From NCBI RefSeq assembly GCF_014863405.1, contig NZ_JACZZA010000001.1:744001-808000 (forward strand): a DNA stretch of 64,000 nt. Direction: 5' to 3'. A program made the translations under genes and the position numbers. Origin of the DNA: Dyella acidiphila. GTDB lineage: Bacteria; Pseudomonadota; Gammaproteobacteria; Xanthomonadales; Rhodanobacteraceae. Below are positions 12,501 through 21,289 of the stretch, piece by piece (position 1 is the stretch's first letter; every line of letters starts with the position of its first letter). The notes beneath the pieces were generated by a model, which ran no database searches, was not told the origin of the DNA, and saw only the letters and a list, made by a program, of their open reading frames with translations.

Positions 12501-12616
12501 CCATTGCCGGGCCGCTGGGGCCGACCGGGACGGATGGCTATAGCCAATATCCGTACAACCCGACGTATGACATCGGGCGGGTGGTGTATTTGAAGTATGA
12601 GCAGAAGTTTTTCTAG
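9515..12616 (+). CDS. TonB-dependent outer-membrane receptor, second of a tandem pair
   Basis: 1033 aa from GTG 9515, nine bases after CGGGAG; signal peptide ends near STAQ (about residue 30). A Pro-rich linker is followed by the same plug motifs as the upstream receptor (VTVTGSLIRSVDVETSQPVT, LVLVDGQRW, VEILQDGASAIYGSDAIAGV) and a barrel ending YLKYEQKFF. Identity with the neighbour is high along the whole length, so the pair arose by tandem duplication; they differ most in extracellular loop regions such as residues around 230-290. The ligand is unknown. No FecR, sigma factor or periplasmic binding gene is adjacent. Confidence 0.93.
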   Translation: MNTPQLKIALAIRTALALAGLALTATSTAQTTPAAPPQSTPQQPATPPPPPNKTVTLQGVTVTGSLIRSVDVETSQPVTELSHEALQQQGFISVGQILQNISSVGSAGTSNQSVLGNIVGQYASLRGLGAPRTLVLVDGQRWTTDIFGQTDLSTVPSSIIDHVEILQDGASAIYGSDAIAGVINIITKKDFDGVQLDTYNSTYAPGNDGKQSQFSLTGGKKFSRGSFLVNITVQNQDALNANDRWYSQYGIESLGPNYPQTQGPSDYGQIIGAINPLTGAAENLPQLQNALGAPMIVNPGGDGRNIGNFHPDTFGIQYPSPTFAQDYTNAAAMNTLVPNSRLRSYTLKGDYKLTDHISANFTGTYNTNDSTVMIGGYPLGSNTVVNGNNLAAALGLPAGTFPQSYLESLSAQSYYNPLPGNNLQFLLPLISPNRVADNKIKQAGFRVGLEGDFALGEHLFNWDAGYSDYRYDQSSFGPGNLNMVHAYLGLGPSFMDGSGQVVCGTPGHVIAGCVPINPFSGAGGLSPAEINYLNIVAGTRSFSQARNLSANLSGDMFTFPDVLGAGDATFAVGADHRDISGGATPDFYSQQGLNTNLQQNAGEGSYGINEAYAEVNLPLLKDMAGAQLLDLDLAHRFSHYSNFGDTNNNQYKLSWKPVDDLLVRASYGTGFRAPSIANLYGGTMQSFTSYTDPCDVNFGLTGNSAVAARCVNGYGGIAGVGPGFTQLTAGGAPVSGANAIAATPFLAGANAALKPETSKSYTAGFVYSPSWFDGFNITADFYRIRIDNVITLPTASSILDNCYLLGITQQCTQFQRNGQGQVVNLVQALINEGFVDERGEDITLSYLFPDTPVGKFKIDTNGTYINSVREQSAAGGPVVSNTLGSYDTVLGPLWRFRDTTNITWHYGSFGATWTIRYYSSLTESCRQANPSMDLYFPCNMPDADLVDSPTGLQRQGALAFNDLQLSWDAPWKGHIALGATNIFNRRAPLSYLGVFSIAGPLGPTGTDGYSQYPYNPTYDIGRVVYLKYEQKFF

Positions 12617-12627
12617 GCGCGATCTGC

Positions 12628-12737
12628 CCCCTCCCCTACGTGTAGTAGAGGAGGGCTGGGGTGGGGTGAAGCCCACACACTCGCGGCAAGCTCGGACAAC
12701 CCCACCCTGGCCCTCCCCTGCCTACGCAGGGGAGGGA
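12628..12737. repeat. REP doublet (inverted pair), CTCCCC family
   Basis: Two palindromic units in opposite orientation: CCCTCCCCTACGTGTAGTAG.. followed by GGGCTGGGGTGGGGT (12628-12667), and ACCCCACCCTGGCCCTCCCC.. with its own CAGGGGAGGG arm (12700-12737). The architecture, a GC-rich hairpin plus conserved tail repeated head to head, is that of a REPIN. It lies between the second receptor and the convergent end of the RND operon. Confidence 0.8.
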
Positions 12738-12749
12738 GCAAGCGGCTCC

Positions 12750-15700
12750 TTACGATTCGCGCACCAGCGCCGGCTGATGCGGCTTGCGATGGCGATTGCG
12801 CCACGCGGCCCAGCGCTCGCTCAGGCAGGAGAAGATCACATACAGCGCCGGCGTGCTGAGCAAGGTCAGGCTCTGCGAAATCAGCAGGCCGCCGATCAGC
12901 GCGATACCGAGCGGACGGCGCAAATCGGAGCCTTCGCCCAGGCCTACCGCGATCGGTACCGCCGCCAGGATCGCCACCATGGTGGTCATCATGATCGGGC
13001 GGAAGCGCACCAGGCTGGCCTCGCGTGCCGCCTCCAGCGGCGACTTGCCGTGTTCGCGCTGCGCCACCAGGGCGAAGTCGATCATCATGATCGCGTTCTT
13101 CTTCACGATGCCGATCAACAACACCAGCGCGATCTGCGCAATCACCGACAGATCGGTATTGGTGAACCACAGTGCCAGCAGTGCGCCCACGCCCGCCGCA
13201 GGCAGGGTGGACAGAATGGTGACCGGATGGATCAGGCTTTCGTAGAGAATGCCCAGCACGATGTAGACCACCACGATCGCGCCGAAGATCAGCAGCAGTC
13301 CACCAGACTGCGATTGCTGAAAGCGGCGGAAATCGCCGCCGATGTCGAGCTTGATGTCACCCGGCATACGCATATTGTCCGCGGTCGCCTGCACCACCTG
13401 CAGCGCCTCGCCCATGCTGATGCCGGGGGCGAGATTGAAGCTCAGGTCCATGGTGGTGTACTGGTTCATGTGCGACACCTGGGTCGGCGCCAGCCCGGGC
13501 TCCTGATGCGCAAAGGCCGATAGCCGCACCATCTGGCCAGTGCTCGACGGCACCAGCACCTCGTCGATCGAACGCGGCGTGGCGGTCTGGCCCGGCAGCG
13601 CGTTCACCACCACCTTGTACTGGTTGAGATCGGAATAGATGGTGCTGACCTGGCGCTGGCCGAAGGCGTCGTAGAGCACCGAGTCGATGCCGCCGATATT
13701 GACCTGCAGGCGCGCCGCCTTGTCGCGGTCGATCACGATGTTCTGCTGCAGGCCGGCGTCGTCCAGGTCGCTGCCCACGTCGCGCAGCTTGGGGTTCTTG
13801 CGCAGCTCGTCCACCAGCTTGGGCAGCCATTCCTGCAGCTCGGTGGTGTCGTTGCCCTGCAGCGAGATCTGGTATTGCGCGCCCTGATTGGTACCACCGC
13901 CGCCGAAGCTGGGCAGGTCCTGGATCGCACGCAGGCGCACGTTCAAATCCGGATAGCGCGCCGCCTTCTTGCTCAGCCGGGTAAGCACGGCGAAGGTGTC
14001 GTCGGTGCGCCCTTCCGCATGCGTCTTCAGCTGGATGTCGAAGGTGCCGGCAGCGCCCTGGCGCGTGCTGCCCAGGCGCGAGCCGACCACGGCCACATCG
14101 TGGTCGTGCAGCAGCATGTTGATCAGGCGCTGCTGGCGGTTGGCCGAATCCTGGAACGATACCGTCGCGCCCGAAGTGGCGCGTCCGCGCAGCAGGCCGG
14201 TGTCCTGCGCCGGGAACAGACTGGTCTTGATCTGGCCGGACATGGCGATCAGCACTGTCAAACCGATCAGCAATAGCGGCGTCAGCGAGAACAGCAGCGC
14301 ATGGCGCAGCGAGAAATCCAGCGACACCTGGTACAGCTTGAGCATGCCTTCGTGGAAGCGCTCCAGCGCCGCGCCGAAGCGCGACGGCTTCGCATTCGCC
14401 TCATCGTGGCCGCGCAGGAAATGCCCGCACAGGGACGAGGTCAGGGTCAGCGACACCAGCGCGGATACCACGATCGCCGCCACCAGCGTCAAGGTGAATT
14501 CCTTGAAGAACATGCCGGTGATGCCGCCCATGAATAGCAGCGGGATGAACACCGCCACCAGCGAAGCGGTAATCGACACGATGGTGAAGCCGATTTCGCG
14601 CGCACCGGCCAACGCAGCCTCCATGCGCGACATGCCCTGGTCGATATGGCGGATGATGTTTTCGATCACCACGATCGCATCGTCCACCACAAAGCCGATC
14701 GCGATCACCAGCGCCAGCAAGGTGAGATTGTTCAGCGTGAAGCCGAGCGCATACATGATCACTGCCGCGCCGGCCAGCGACAGCGGCACCGCTACCGCGG
14801 CGATCAGCGTCGGTGCGAGCCGGCGCAGGAACATCGCCATCACCAGCACCACCATCGCCAGGCTGATCAGCAAGGTGGCCTGCACTTCGTGCAGCGAGGC
14901 GCGGATGGTGGGCGTGTCGTCGAAATACGGCGTGAGTGTGGTGCCCGGCTGCAGGAAGCTGCGCAGCAACGGCACTTCGGCTTTGACGCGGTCCACGGTG
15001 CCGATGATGTTGGCGTTGGACTGCTTGTACACGTACATCAGGATCGCCGGCTTGCCCTGGAACCAGGCCGCCTGGTATGCGTCCTGCTGGCCGTCGTAGA
15101 CATTGGCGATGTCCTTCAGCCGCACCGGCACGCCCTTGCCGTTGGTGGCGATCACCAGGTTGGCAAAATCGTCTGCGCTGTGCAGCGCATCGTTGGCCTG
15201 CACCGCCATGGTGGTCTTGCCGTCGGACAGGAAGCCCTGCGGTTCGAACACATTGGCGGCAGTGAGCGCATTGCGCAGCTGGTCGGGCGAAATGCCCATC
15301 GCATTGAGCGCGCGCACGTTCACGTCCACGCGCACGGCCGGCGTGGCGGCGCCGAGGATATCCACTTCCGACACGCCCTCCAGCTGGCGCAGGCGCTGCG
15401 CCAGCAGCGAGTCGGCCACGTCGTAGAGATCGCGCGCGGATTGCGTTTGGGAGGTGAGCGCGAAGGCGATCACCGGGTCGTCGTTGGGATTGGCCTTCTC
15501 GTAGCTGGGCGGGCTGTTCAGGCCGGTCGGCAGATCCGGCTGCGCGGCATTGATCGCCGCCTGCACATCGCGTGCGGCATCGTCGATATTCCGGCCGCTT
15601 TCGAACATCAGGAAGATCTGCGTGCTGCCCAGCGAGCTGGACGAACGCATGGTGTCGATGCCGGGCACCTGGCCGAGGTGGCGCTCCAGCGGCGCGGCCA

Positions 15701-15887
15701 CGGTGGCGGCCATGTTGTCGGCGCTGGCGCCGGCCTGGCTGGCGGAAACGAAGATCACCGGGAACTGCATGTCCGGCAGCGCCGAGACGCCAAGCAGCGA
15801 GTAGCAGATCACGCCGATTACGAAGACCCCCATCGCCAGCAAGGAGGTGCCGATCGGGCGACGGATAAAGGGGCCGGAGATATTCAT
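12750..15887 (-). CDS. mdtC: RND multidrug efflux pump subunit, MdtC-type
   Basis: 1045 aa inner-membrane RND transporter. Start at MNISGPFIRRPIGTSLLAMG (15887); the frame is open further upstream only because it runs through a REP doublet. It carries the duplicated RND plan: transmembrane helix 1, large periplasmic loop (GASADNMAATVAAPLERHLGQ), helices 2-6 with GFVVDDAIVVIENIIRHI (the Asp pair used for proton relay), a second loop (PAQDTGLLRG), and the C-terminal helix bundle (GIVKKNAIMMIDFALVAQRE). Last gene of an mdtABC-like operon; MdtB and MdtC form a mixed trimer in E. coli. An outer-membrane TolC partner is not encoded here. Confidence 0.9.
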   Translation of the reverse strand: MNISGPFIRRPIGTSLLAMGVFVIGVICYSLLGVSALPDMQFPVIFVSASQAGASADNMAATVAAPLERHLGQVPGIDTMRSSSSLGSTQIFLMFESGRNIDDAARDVQAAINAAQPDLPTGLNSPPSYEKANPNDDPVIAFALTSQTQSARDLYDVADSLLAQRLRQLEGVSEVDILGAATPAVRVDVNVRALNAMGISPDQLRNALTAANVFEPQGFLSDGKTTMAVQANDALHSADDFANLVIATNGKGVPVRLKDIANVYDGQQDAYQAAWFQGKPAILMYVYKQSNANIIGTVDRVKAEVPLLRSFLQPGTTLTPYFDDTPTIRASLHEVQATLLISLAMVVLVMAMFLRRLAPTLIAAVAVPLSLAGAAVIMYALGFTLNNLTLLALVIAIGFVVDDAIVVIENIIRHIDQGMSRMEAALAGAREIGFTIVSITASLVAVFIPLLFMGGITGMFFKEFTLTLVAAIVVSALVSLTLTSSLCGHFLRGHDEANAKPSRFGAALERFHEGMLKLYQVSLDFSLRHALLFSLTPLLLIGLTVLIAMSGQIKTSLFPAQDTGLLRGRATSGATVSFQDSANRQQRLINMLLHDHDVAVVGSRLGSTRQGAAGTFDIQLKTHAEGRTDDTFAVLTRLSKKAARYPDLNVRLRAIQDLPSFGGGGTNQGAQYQISLQGNDTTELQEWLPKLVDELRKNPKLRDVGSDLDDAGLQQNIVIDRDKAARLQVNIGGIDSVLYDAFGQRQVSTIYSDLNQYKVVVNALPGQTATPRSIDEVLVPSSTGQMVRLSAFAHQEPGLAPTQVSHMNQYTTMDLSFNLAPGISMGEALQVVQATADNMRMPGDIKLDIGGDFRRFQQSQSGGLLLIFGAIVVVYIVLGILYESLIHPVTILSTLPAAGVGALLALWFTNTDLSVIAQIALVLLIGIVKKNAIMMIDFALVAQREHGKSPLEAAREASLVRFRPIMMTTMVAILAAVPIAVGLGEGSDLRRPLGIALIGGLLISQSLTLLSTPALYVIFSCLSERWAAWRNRHRKPHQPALVRES

Positions 15888-15928
15888 GCCTGGATCAACG
15901 TGCGAAGGGCGGATTGGTTGAGGCTTTT

Positions 15929-16076
15929 CCCTTCTCCCCGCTGGGGAGAAGGTGGCCCGAAGGGTCGGATGAGGGGCCAGTCTTGCGCAGACGGCGCCCC
16001 GAAGCACGCTCCGGATGCAAGCCGTCGCGAGCGTGCCCCCTCACCTCGGTCCTCTCCCCGGCGGGGAGAGGAAGAC
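15929..16076. repeat. REP doublet between mdtB and mdtC
   Basis: Left unit CCCTTCTCCCC/GGGGAGAAGG followed by a GATGAGGGGC tail (15929-15977); right unit in inverse orientation, CCCCTCACC then CCTCTCCCC/GGGGAGAGG (16037-16076). Fills almost all of the mdtB-mdtC gap. Confidence 0.8.
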
Positions 16077-16085
16077 AGGCACGCC

Positions 16086-19000
16086 TCACGCCCGTGAGGC
16101 ATGCCGCAGCTCGCGCCGTTCGCGGCGCTCGCGCAGCCAATCGGAGAAGCGCTCCATGTACAGGTAGATCACCGGCGTGGTGTACAGCGTCACCAGCTGC
16201 GAGAGCAGCAGGCCGCCGACGATCGACACGCCCAGCGGCCGGCGCAACTCGGCGCCGATACCGTTGCCCAGTGCCAGCGGCAGCGCACCCAGCATGGCGG
16301 CGGCGGTGGTCATCATGATCGGGCGGAAACGCAGCAGGCAGGCGCGATGGATTGCCTCGCGCGGCTTCATGCCGGTGCGCTGCGCCTCGATCGCGAAGTC
16401 GATCATCATGATCGCGTTCTTCTTCACGATACCGATCAGCAGCACGATGCCCACGATGCCGTCCACCGACAGGCTCATATTGCACAGGATCAGCGCCAGC
16501 AGCGCGCCCACGCCGGCCGGCGGCAGGGTGGAAATGATCGTGATCGGGTGGATGTAGCTTTCATACAGCACGCCCAGCACGATGTAGATCACGATCACCG
16601 AGGCCAGCAGCAGCAGCGCTTCGTTGCTGAGCGAGGAGGAGAACTCCGCCGCCTTGCCGATGAACTGCCCGCGTACCTGCGGCGGCGCATTGACCTGCTG
16701 TTCCGCCGCATGGATCGCGGTGACCGCCTCGGACAGCGAATAGCCCGGCGCCAGGTTGAACGAGATGGTGATCGCCGGCAGCTGCTGCTGATGGCTGATC
16801 ACCAGCGGCGCGGTGGTGGTCTGCGCATTCACCAGCGAGGCCAGCGGAATGGTACCGCCCGCGCCGAGGATGATGCCGGTATTGGCCACACCGATGCCGG
16901 TGGTGGTGGAGGAGTTGCTCGAGGTCGCCTGGCCGAAGGTGGTGGCATTGCTGCCCGTCAGCGCGCCGCTGCCGTTGCTCTTGACCGTGATCTGGTTGAG
17001 CAGCGCAGTGCTGGAGCGGAATTGCGGCTCCACCTCCAGCACCACGCGGTACTGGTTCAACTGGGTGAAGATGGTGGAGATCTGGCGCTGGCCGAACGAA
17101 TCGTACAAGGTGTCGTCGATGGTCTGCACCGGTACGCCCAGGGTGCTGGCCTTGTCGCGGTCGATGTCGAGCTTGAGCGCATTGCCCTGGTTGGCCAGGT
17201 TGTTGTCCACGTCGGCCAGTTCCGGCCGCTGGCGCATGGCCTGGGTCATCTGCGTGGCGTACTGCGCCAGCTCGTCCGAGTTCACGTCGGACATCGAGTA
17301 CTGGTATTCGGTGGCGGCCACGCGCGTATCCAGCGTCACGTCCTGCACCGGCTTCAGATACAGCGCCACGCCCGGGATATTCGCCGCGGCGTTCTGCAGG
17401 CTGGCCACTACGTCATCCAGGCTGCCGCGCTTGCTGCGGTCCTTCAGCACGATGCTGAGCTGGCCCTGGTTGAGCGTGGGGTTGATCGAGCCGGCGCCGA
17501 TAAAGGCGGCCACGCCGGCGACGTTGGGATCTTTCTGCAACGCATCGGCGACAGCCTTGGTGCGTTGTTCCATCTGCGGGAAGGCGACGTTCTGGTCGGC
17601 CTGCACCACACCGGTGATCATGCCGGTGTCCTGCTCGGGCAGCAGGCCCTTCGGGATCACGATGTACAGGAACACCGTGACTACCACGGTCACCAGCGCC
17701 ACGAAGATCATCACGCGCTGATGATCCAGCACCCAGTCCAGCGAGCGTTCGTACAGCGCCACCGTGCGACCCCACACGGTGCGCTTGCCGGCGGCGGCGT
17801 GGCGCTCGTGCGCATCGTCGCCTTCGGGCAATGCATCGGGGCGTAGCAAGTAAGCGCACATCATCGGCGTCAGGGTCAGCGACACCAGCATCGAGATCAC
17901 CACCGCGGTGGCCAGCACCCAGGCGAACTCGTGGAACAGACGGCCGGTAACGCCGGGCATCAGCAGCAGCGGCAGGAACACCGCGATCAGCGATACGGTC
18001 AGCGACAGCACGGTGAAGCCGATTTCCTTGGCACCGATCTCCGCCGCTTCCGGACCGCTCTTGCCCTGCTCGATGTAGCGCACGATGTTTTCGATCATCA
18101 CGATCGCATCGTCCACCACGAAGCCAGTGGCGACAGTCAGCGCCATCAGCGAGAGGTTGTCCAGCGACATGTTGGCGAACGACATCACGCCGAACGTGCC
18201 CAGCAGCGACAGCGGCACCGCCACCGACGGAATGATGGTGGCCCACAGCCGGCGCAGGAACAGGAAGATCACCGCCACCACCAGCGCGATGGTCAGCAGC
18301 AGGGTGAACTGCACATCCTGCACCGAGGCGCGGATGGTGATGGTGCGGTCGGCGAAGATGTCCAGGTGCACATCGGCCGGCAGCACACTGCGCAGCTGCG
18401 GCAGGATCTGGCGGATCTGCGCCACCGTCTGCACGATGTTCGCGCCCGGCTGGCGGCGGATATCCAGCAGCACCGCCTGCTTGCCGTTGGCCCAGGCAGC
18501 GAGCTGGTCGTTCTCGACACCGTCCACCACCTTGGCCACGTCGGACAGACGTACCGGCGCATTGGTGGTGCTGTTATAGGAAATGATGGTGTTCTTGTAT
18601 TCGGCCGCCGTCGCCAGCTGGTCGTTGGTGGAAATGGTGTACGACTGCGTCGCGCCGTTGAGCGTGCCCTTGGGTGCGTTGACGTTGGCCTCGGTGAGCG
18701 CGTTGCGCACGTCTTCCATGGTCAGGCCGAGATTGGCCAGCGCCGCCGGATTGACCTGGATGCGCACGGCCGGGCGCACATTGCCGGCGATCGACACCAG
18801 GCCCACGCCCTGCACCTGCGACAGCTTCTGCGCCAGGATCGAATCGGCCAGGTCGTTCACGTCGCGCAGCTGGCGGCTGCCGGAGGTGAGCATCAACGTT
18901 ATGATCGGCGCATCGGCCGGATTCACGCGGTTATAGACCGGCGGATACGGCAGCGTGGTCGGCAAGGTGCCGCGCGCCTGATTGATCGCCGCCTGCACGT

Positions 19001-19319
19001 CCTGCGCGGCGATGTCGATATCGCGGTCCATATTGAACTGCAGCACGATGGTCGACAGGCCCGCGGACGAGTCGGAAGTCATCATGTCCAGGCCGGAAAT
19101 CTGGCCCAGGTTGCGCTCCAGCGGCGTGGTGACCAGCGAGGCCATGGTCGCCGCGCTGGCGCCCGGATACTGCGTGGTCACCACCAGGCTGGGCGCTTCG
19201 ATTTCCGGCAGCGCGGAGACGGGCAATTCGCGATAGCCCAGCACGCCGAGCAGCAGCACCGCCACCATCAACAAGGCGGTGGCAATGGGGCGGCGGATGA
19301 AGAGTGAAGAAAATCCCAT
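16086..19319 (-). CDS. mdtB: RND multidrug efflux pump subunit, MdtB-type
   Basis: 1077 aa. Start at MGFSSLFIRRPIATALLMVA (19319), where RND proteins begin; the longer frame reads through a REP unit. Key segments: periplasmic GASAATMASLVTTPLERNLG, QDVQAAINQARGTLP, helix 4 ATGFVVDDAIVMIENIVRYI with the paired Asp residues, LLPEQDTGMITG, and the late GIVKKNAIMMIDFAIEAQR. An insertion near residues 790-850 is rich in Ser, Thr and Gly (SSNSSTTTG), longer than in E. coli MdtB. Second gene of the mdtABC-like operon, working with MdtA as adaptor and MdtC as co-transporter. Confidence 0.9.
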   Translation of the reverse strand: MGFSSLFIRRPIATALLMVAVLLLGVLGYRELPVSALPEIEAPSLVVTTQYPGASAATMASLVTTPLERNLGQISGLDMMTSDSSAGLSTIVLQFNMDRDIDIAAQDVQAAINQARGTLPTTLPYPPVYNRVNPADAPIITLMLTSGSRQLRDVNDLADSILAQKLSQVQGVGLVSIAGNVRPAVRIQVNPAALANLGLTMEDVRNALTEANVNAPKGTLNGATQSYTISTNDQLATAAEYKNTIISYNSTTNAPVRLSDVAKVVDGVENDQLAAWANGKQAVLLDIRRQPGANIVQTVAQIRQILPQLRSVLPADVHLDIFADRTITIRASVQDVQFTLLLTIALVVAVIFLFLRRLWATIIPSVAVPLSLLGTFGVMSFANMSLDNLSLMALTVATGFVVDDAIVMIENIVRYIEQGKSGPEAAEIGAKEIGFTVLSLTVSLIAVFLPLLLMPGVTGRLFHEFAWVLATAVVISMLVSLTLTPMMCAYLLRPDALPEGDDAHERHAAAGKRTVWGRTVALYERSLDWVLDHQRVMIFVALVTVVVTVFLYIVIPKGLLPEQDTGMITGVVQADQNVAFPQMEQRTKAVADALQKDPNVAGVAAFIGAGSINPTLNQGQLSIVLKDRSKRGSLDDVVASLQNAAANIPGVALYLKPVQDVTLDTRVAATEYQYSMSDVNSDELAQYATQMTQAMRQRPELADVDNNLANQGNALKLDIDRDKASTLGVPVQTIDDTLYDSFGQRQISTIFTQLNQYRVVLEVEPQFRSSTALLNQITVKSNGSGALTGSNATTFGQATSSNSSTTTGIGVANTGIILGAGGTIPLASLVNAQTTTAPLVISHQQQLPAITISFNLAPGYSLSEAVTAIHAAEQQVNAPPQVRGQFIGKAAEFSSSLSNEALLLLASVIVIYIVLGVLYESYIHPITIISTLPPAGVGALLALILCNMSLSVDGIVGIVLLIGIVKKNAIMMIDFAIEAQRTGMKPREAIHRACLLRFRPIMMTTAAAMLGALPLALGNGIGAELRRPLGVSIVGGLLLSQLVTLYTTPVIYLYMERFSDWLRERRERRELRHASRA

Positions 19320-19346
19320 GAGGAATACCGTCCAGCTAAATAGCAG

Positions 19347-19502
19347 CTCCCTCTCCCCTCCGGGGAGAGGGTTGGGGTGAGGGGCCGGGCTTGCCACGAG
19401 CTACATGGCATCCGGCGTTCGTTCGACCTTTTAGTTTTACGAAGGCATACATCGCGCGAGGTTGTCCCCTCACCCTGCCCTCTCCCCGGCAGGGAGAGGG
19501 AA
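19347..19502. repeat. REP doublet between mdtA and mdtB
   Basis: Left unit CTCTCCCCTCCGGGGAGAG plus tail GGTTGGGGTGAGGGGCC (19348-19385); right unit inverse, CCCCTCACCCTGCCCTCTCC.. with matching GGGAGAGGG arm (19465-19502). Same plan as the doublet between mdtB and mdtC. Confidence 0.8.
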
Positions 19503-19516
19503 AGGCATCGGTCGCA

Positions 19517-20806
19517 TCAGCCGCCACCGCCGCCATTACCGCGACGGCCGCCGCCCTGTTTCTTCCACTTCTGCTTGTCGGCATCCGACGGCGCCGGCGC
19601 AGCCGGCACTTCGCCCGGCTTCAGCGCCTTCACCTTGCTGCCCGGCTTCAGGCGGAACTGGCCTTCGGTAACCACCTGGTCGCCATCGTCCAGACCCTTG
19701 CTGACCATCACGTGGCTGTCGCCGACTTCGCCGGCCACCGTCACCGGCTGCATGGCGACGGTCTGGTCGGACTGCAGCTTGTACACGTAGTCGCCATCCG
19801 GACCGCGCTGCACTGCCTGCGACGGAATCACCAGGCCGCCGGAGACCGTCTTCACGCGCAGCTGCACGTTGACGAACTGGCCCTGCCACAGCTTGGTGTT
19901 GGGATTGTCGAACTGCGCGCGCAGCTTGAAGGTGCCGGTGGCGGTGTCGATCTGGTTATCAACCACCTGCAGGAAGCCGGTGGTATCCAGCGGATGCGCA
20001 TCGGTGCGGTCCAGCGCGATCACTTCCAGTTTGTTGGCGCCGTTCTGGAACGCATCGCGTACCGATTCCAGATTCTGCTCGGGCAGGCTGAAGATCACGT
20101 AGATCGGCTGGATCTGCGTGAGCGTGACGATCGAGGTGGTGGTGGTGACCACGTTGCCCGGATCGACATTGCGGATACCGGCCACGCCGTCGATCGGCGA
20201 AATGATCTTGGTGAAATCCAGCTGCACCTTGGCCGAGCGCGCGCTGGCTTCATCGGCGATCACGGTGGCCTTGAGCTGGGCCACGTTGTTGCGGTAGGTG
20301 TCGATGTTCAGCGCAGCCACATAGCCCTTGGACACCAGCTGCTGGTTGCGGTCCAGCGTGCTGATGGCGGTGGCCAGCGAAGCTTCGTCCTGCTTCTGCT
20401 TGGCCACGGCCTGGTCGTAGGCGGCCTGGTAGGTGCGCGGATCGATCTGGGCGATCACGTCGCCCTTCTTCACCGACTGGCCTTCCTTGAAGTTGATCGT
20501 CCACAGCTGGCCGCCGATCTGCGGATTGATGGTGACATTGTTGAGCGCCGTCACCGTGCCCAGTGCGGTGAGATAGACCGGCACGTTCTGCTTGGTCGTG
20601 GCTTCGACCGTGACCGGCACCGGACCATTGTCCTGGCCTGTGCCATTGCCCGACTGATCCGACTTCGCCCCCTCGCCATTGCCCTGGCCGCCCCGGTGAT
20701 GGGCATAGCCGGCCGTGGCCTCGGGTTTGTGCAGCAAGCGGAATGCAACCCCACCCACTATCAACACGGCGATCACGATCAACGCGATCTTCCAAAAACG
20801 CGACAT
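19517..20806 (-). CDS. mdtA: RND efflux periplasmic adaptor, MdtA-type
   Basis: 429 aa membrane-fusion protein linking the RND pump to an outer-membrane channel. One N-terminal transmembrane or uncleaved signal segment (residues 5-23), a Gly/Gln/Ser-rich linker, the first barrel-sandwich half (GTVTALNNVTINPQIGGQLW), a coiled-coil hairpin rich in Gln and Ala (about 130-200), the second half with IDGVAGIRNVDPGNVV, and a Gly-rich C-terminal tail ending in GGGG. AGGAG stands six bases before ATG 20806. First gene of the mdtABC-like operon; no BaeSR-type regulator is seen next to it. Confidence 0.9.
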   Translation of the reverse strand: MSRFWKIALIVIAVLIVGGVAFRLLHKPEATAGYAHHRGGQGNGEGAKSDQSGNGTGQDNGPVPVTVEATTKQNVPVYLTALGTVTALNNVTINPQIGGQLWTINFKEGQSVKKGDVIAQIDPRTYQAAYDQAVAKQKQDEASLATAISTLDRNQQLVSKGYVAALNIDTYRNNVAQLKATVIADEASARSAKVQLDFTKIISPIDGVAGIRNVDPGNVVTTTTSIVTLTQIQPIYVIFSLPEQNLESVRDAFQNGANKLEVIALDRTDAHPLDTTGFLQVVDNQIDTATGTFKLRAQFDNPNTKLWQGQFVNVQLRVKTVSGGLVIPSQAVQRGPDGDYVYKLQSDQTVAMQPVTVAGEVGDSHVMVSKGLDDGDQVVTEGQFRLKPGSKVKALKPGEVPAAPAPSDADKQKWKKQGGGRRGNGGGGG

Positions 20807-21136
20807 GTGAAACTCCTGAGATAGAACGGGGGGCCCACCCGACCCCGCCGTGCAAACAATGCACTGGCCTTACGCACTGGCCCTAAGTCTTGCGTGCAAG
20901 CATAGGGTTGGATCAACGAGGTTGGACAATGCCGGTTGACATAGGTGCCTTATGACCGATGGCAGGGTCCGCAATGACCAATCCGCGTTTCCGGCGCATT
21001 TCGCGGCACGACGCCGGATACACCAATGGGCAAGCGTAGCAGGCAAGCATGACTGCTTGCCTGCATCAGTCCACGGCAGCGGCCTGCATACCACTCCACA
21101 TTAATGAGGCGGACTGCAGCGGCCAGCGGACCGGGT

Positions 21137-21166
21137 TTCAAACTTTCGGCGAGCTTCGTCTATACT
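21137..21166 (+). promoter_or_regulatory. Candidate sigma-70 promoter for the cytochrome gene
   Basis: TTCAAA, 18 bp, TATACT. The -10 is close to consensus. The surrounding stretch from 20807 to 21289 (483 bp) has no gene and must also hold the divergent promoter of the efflux operon, for which I found no clear pair. A long G-rich leader follows. Confidence 0.5.
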
Positions 21167-21289
21167 CCGGGCTTCTTGTCCGCGGGGGCTCAATGGACCG
21201 CGGCGCATGGTCGCCCAGGGGGGCGGCAAGGCAGCTGCGAGGGGTCGCGGCGGCTTTCCAGACTAATCATTAGATGACTGGAGTATTGC

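Noticed and set aside
15888..16007. 40-codon N-terminal extension of MdtC
   Set aside because: The extension is translated REP sequence; RND proteins start at the MNISGPFIRRPIG segment. The same holds for the extension of MdtB from 19320 to 19397.
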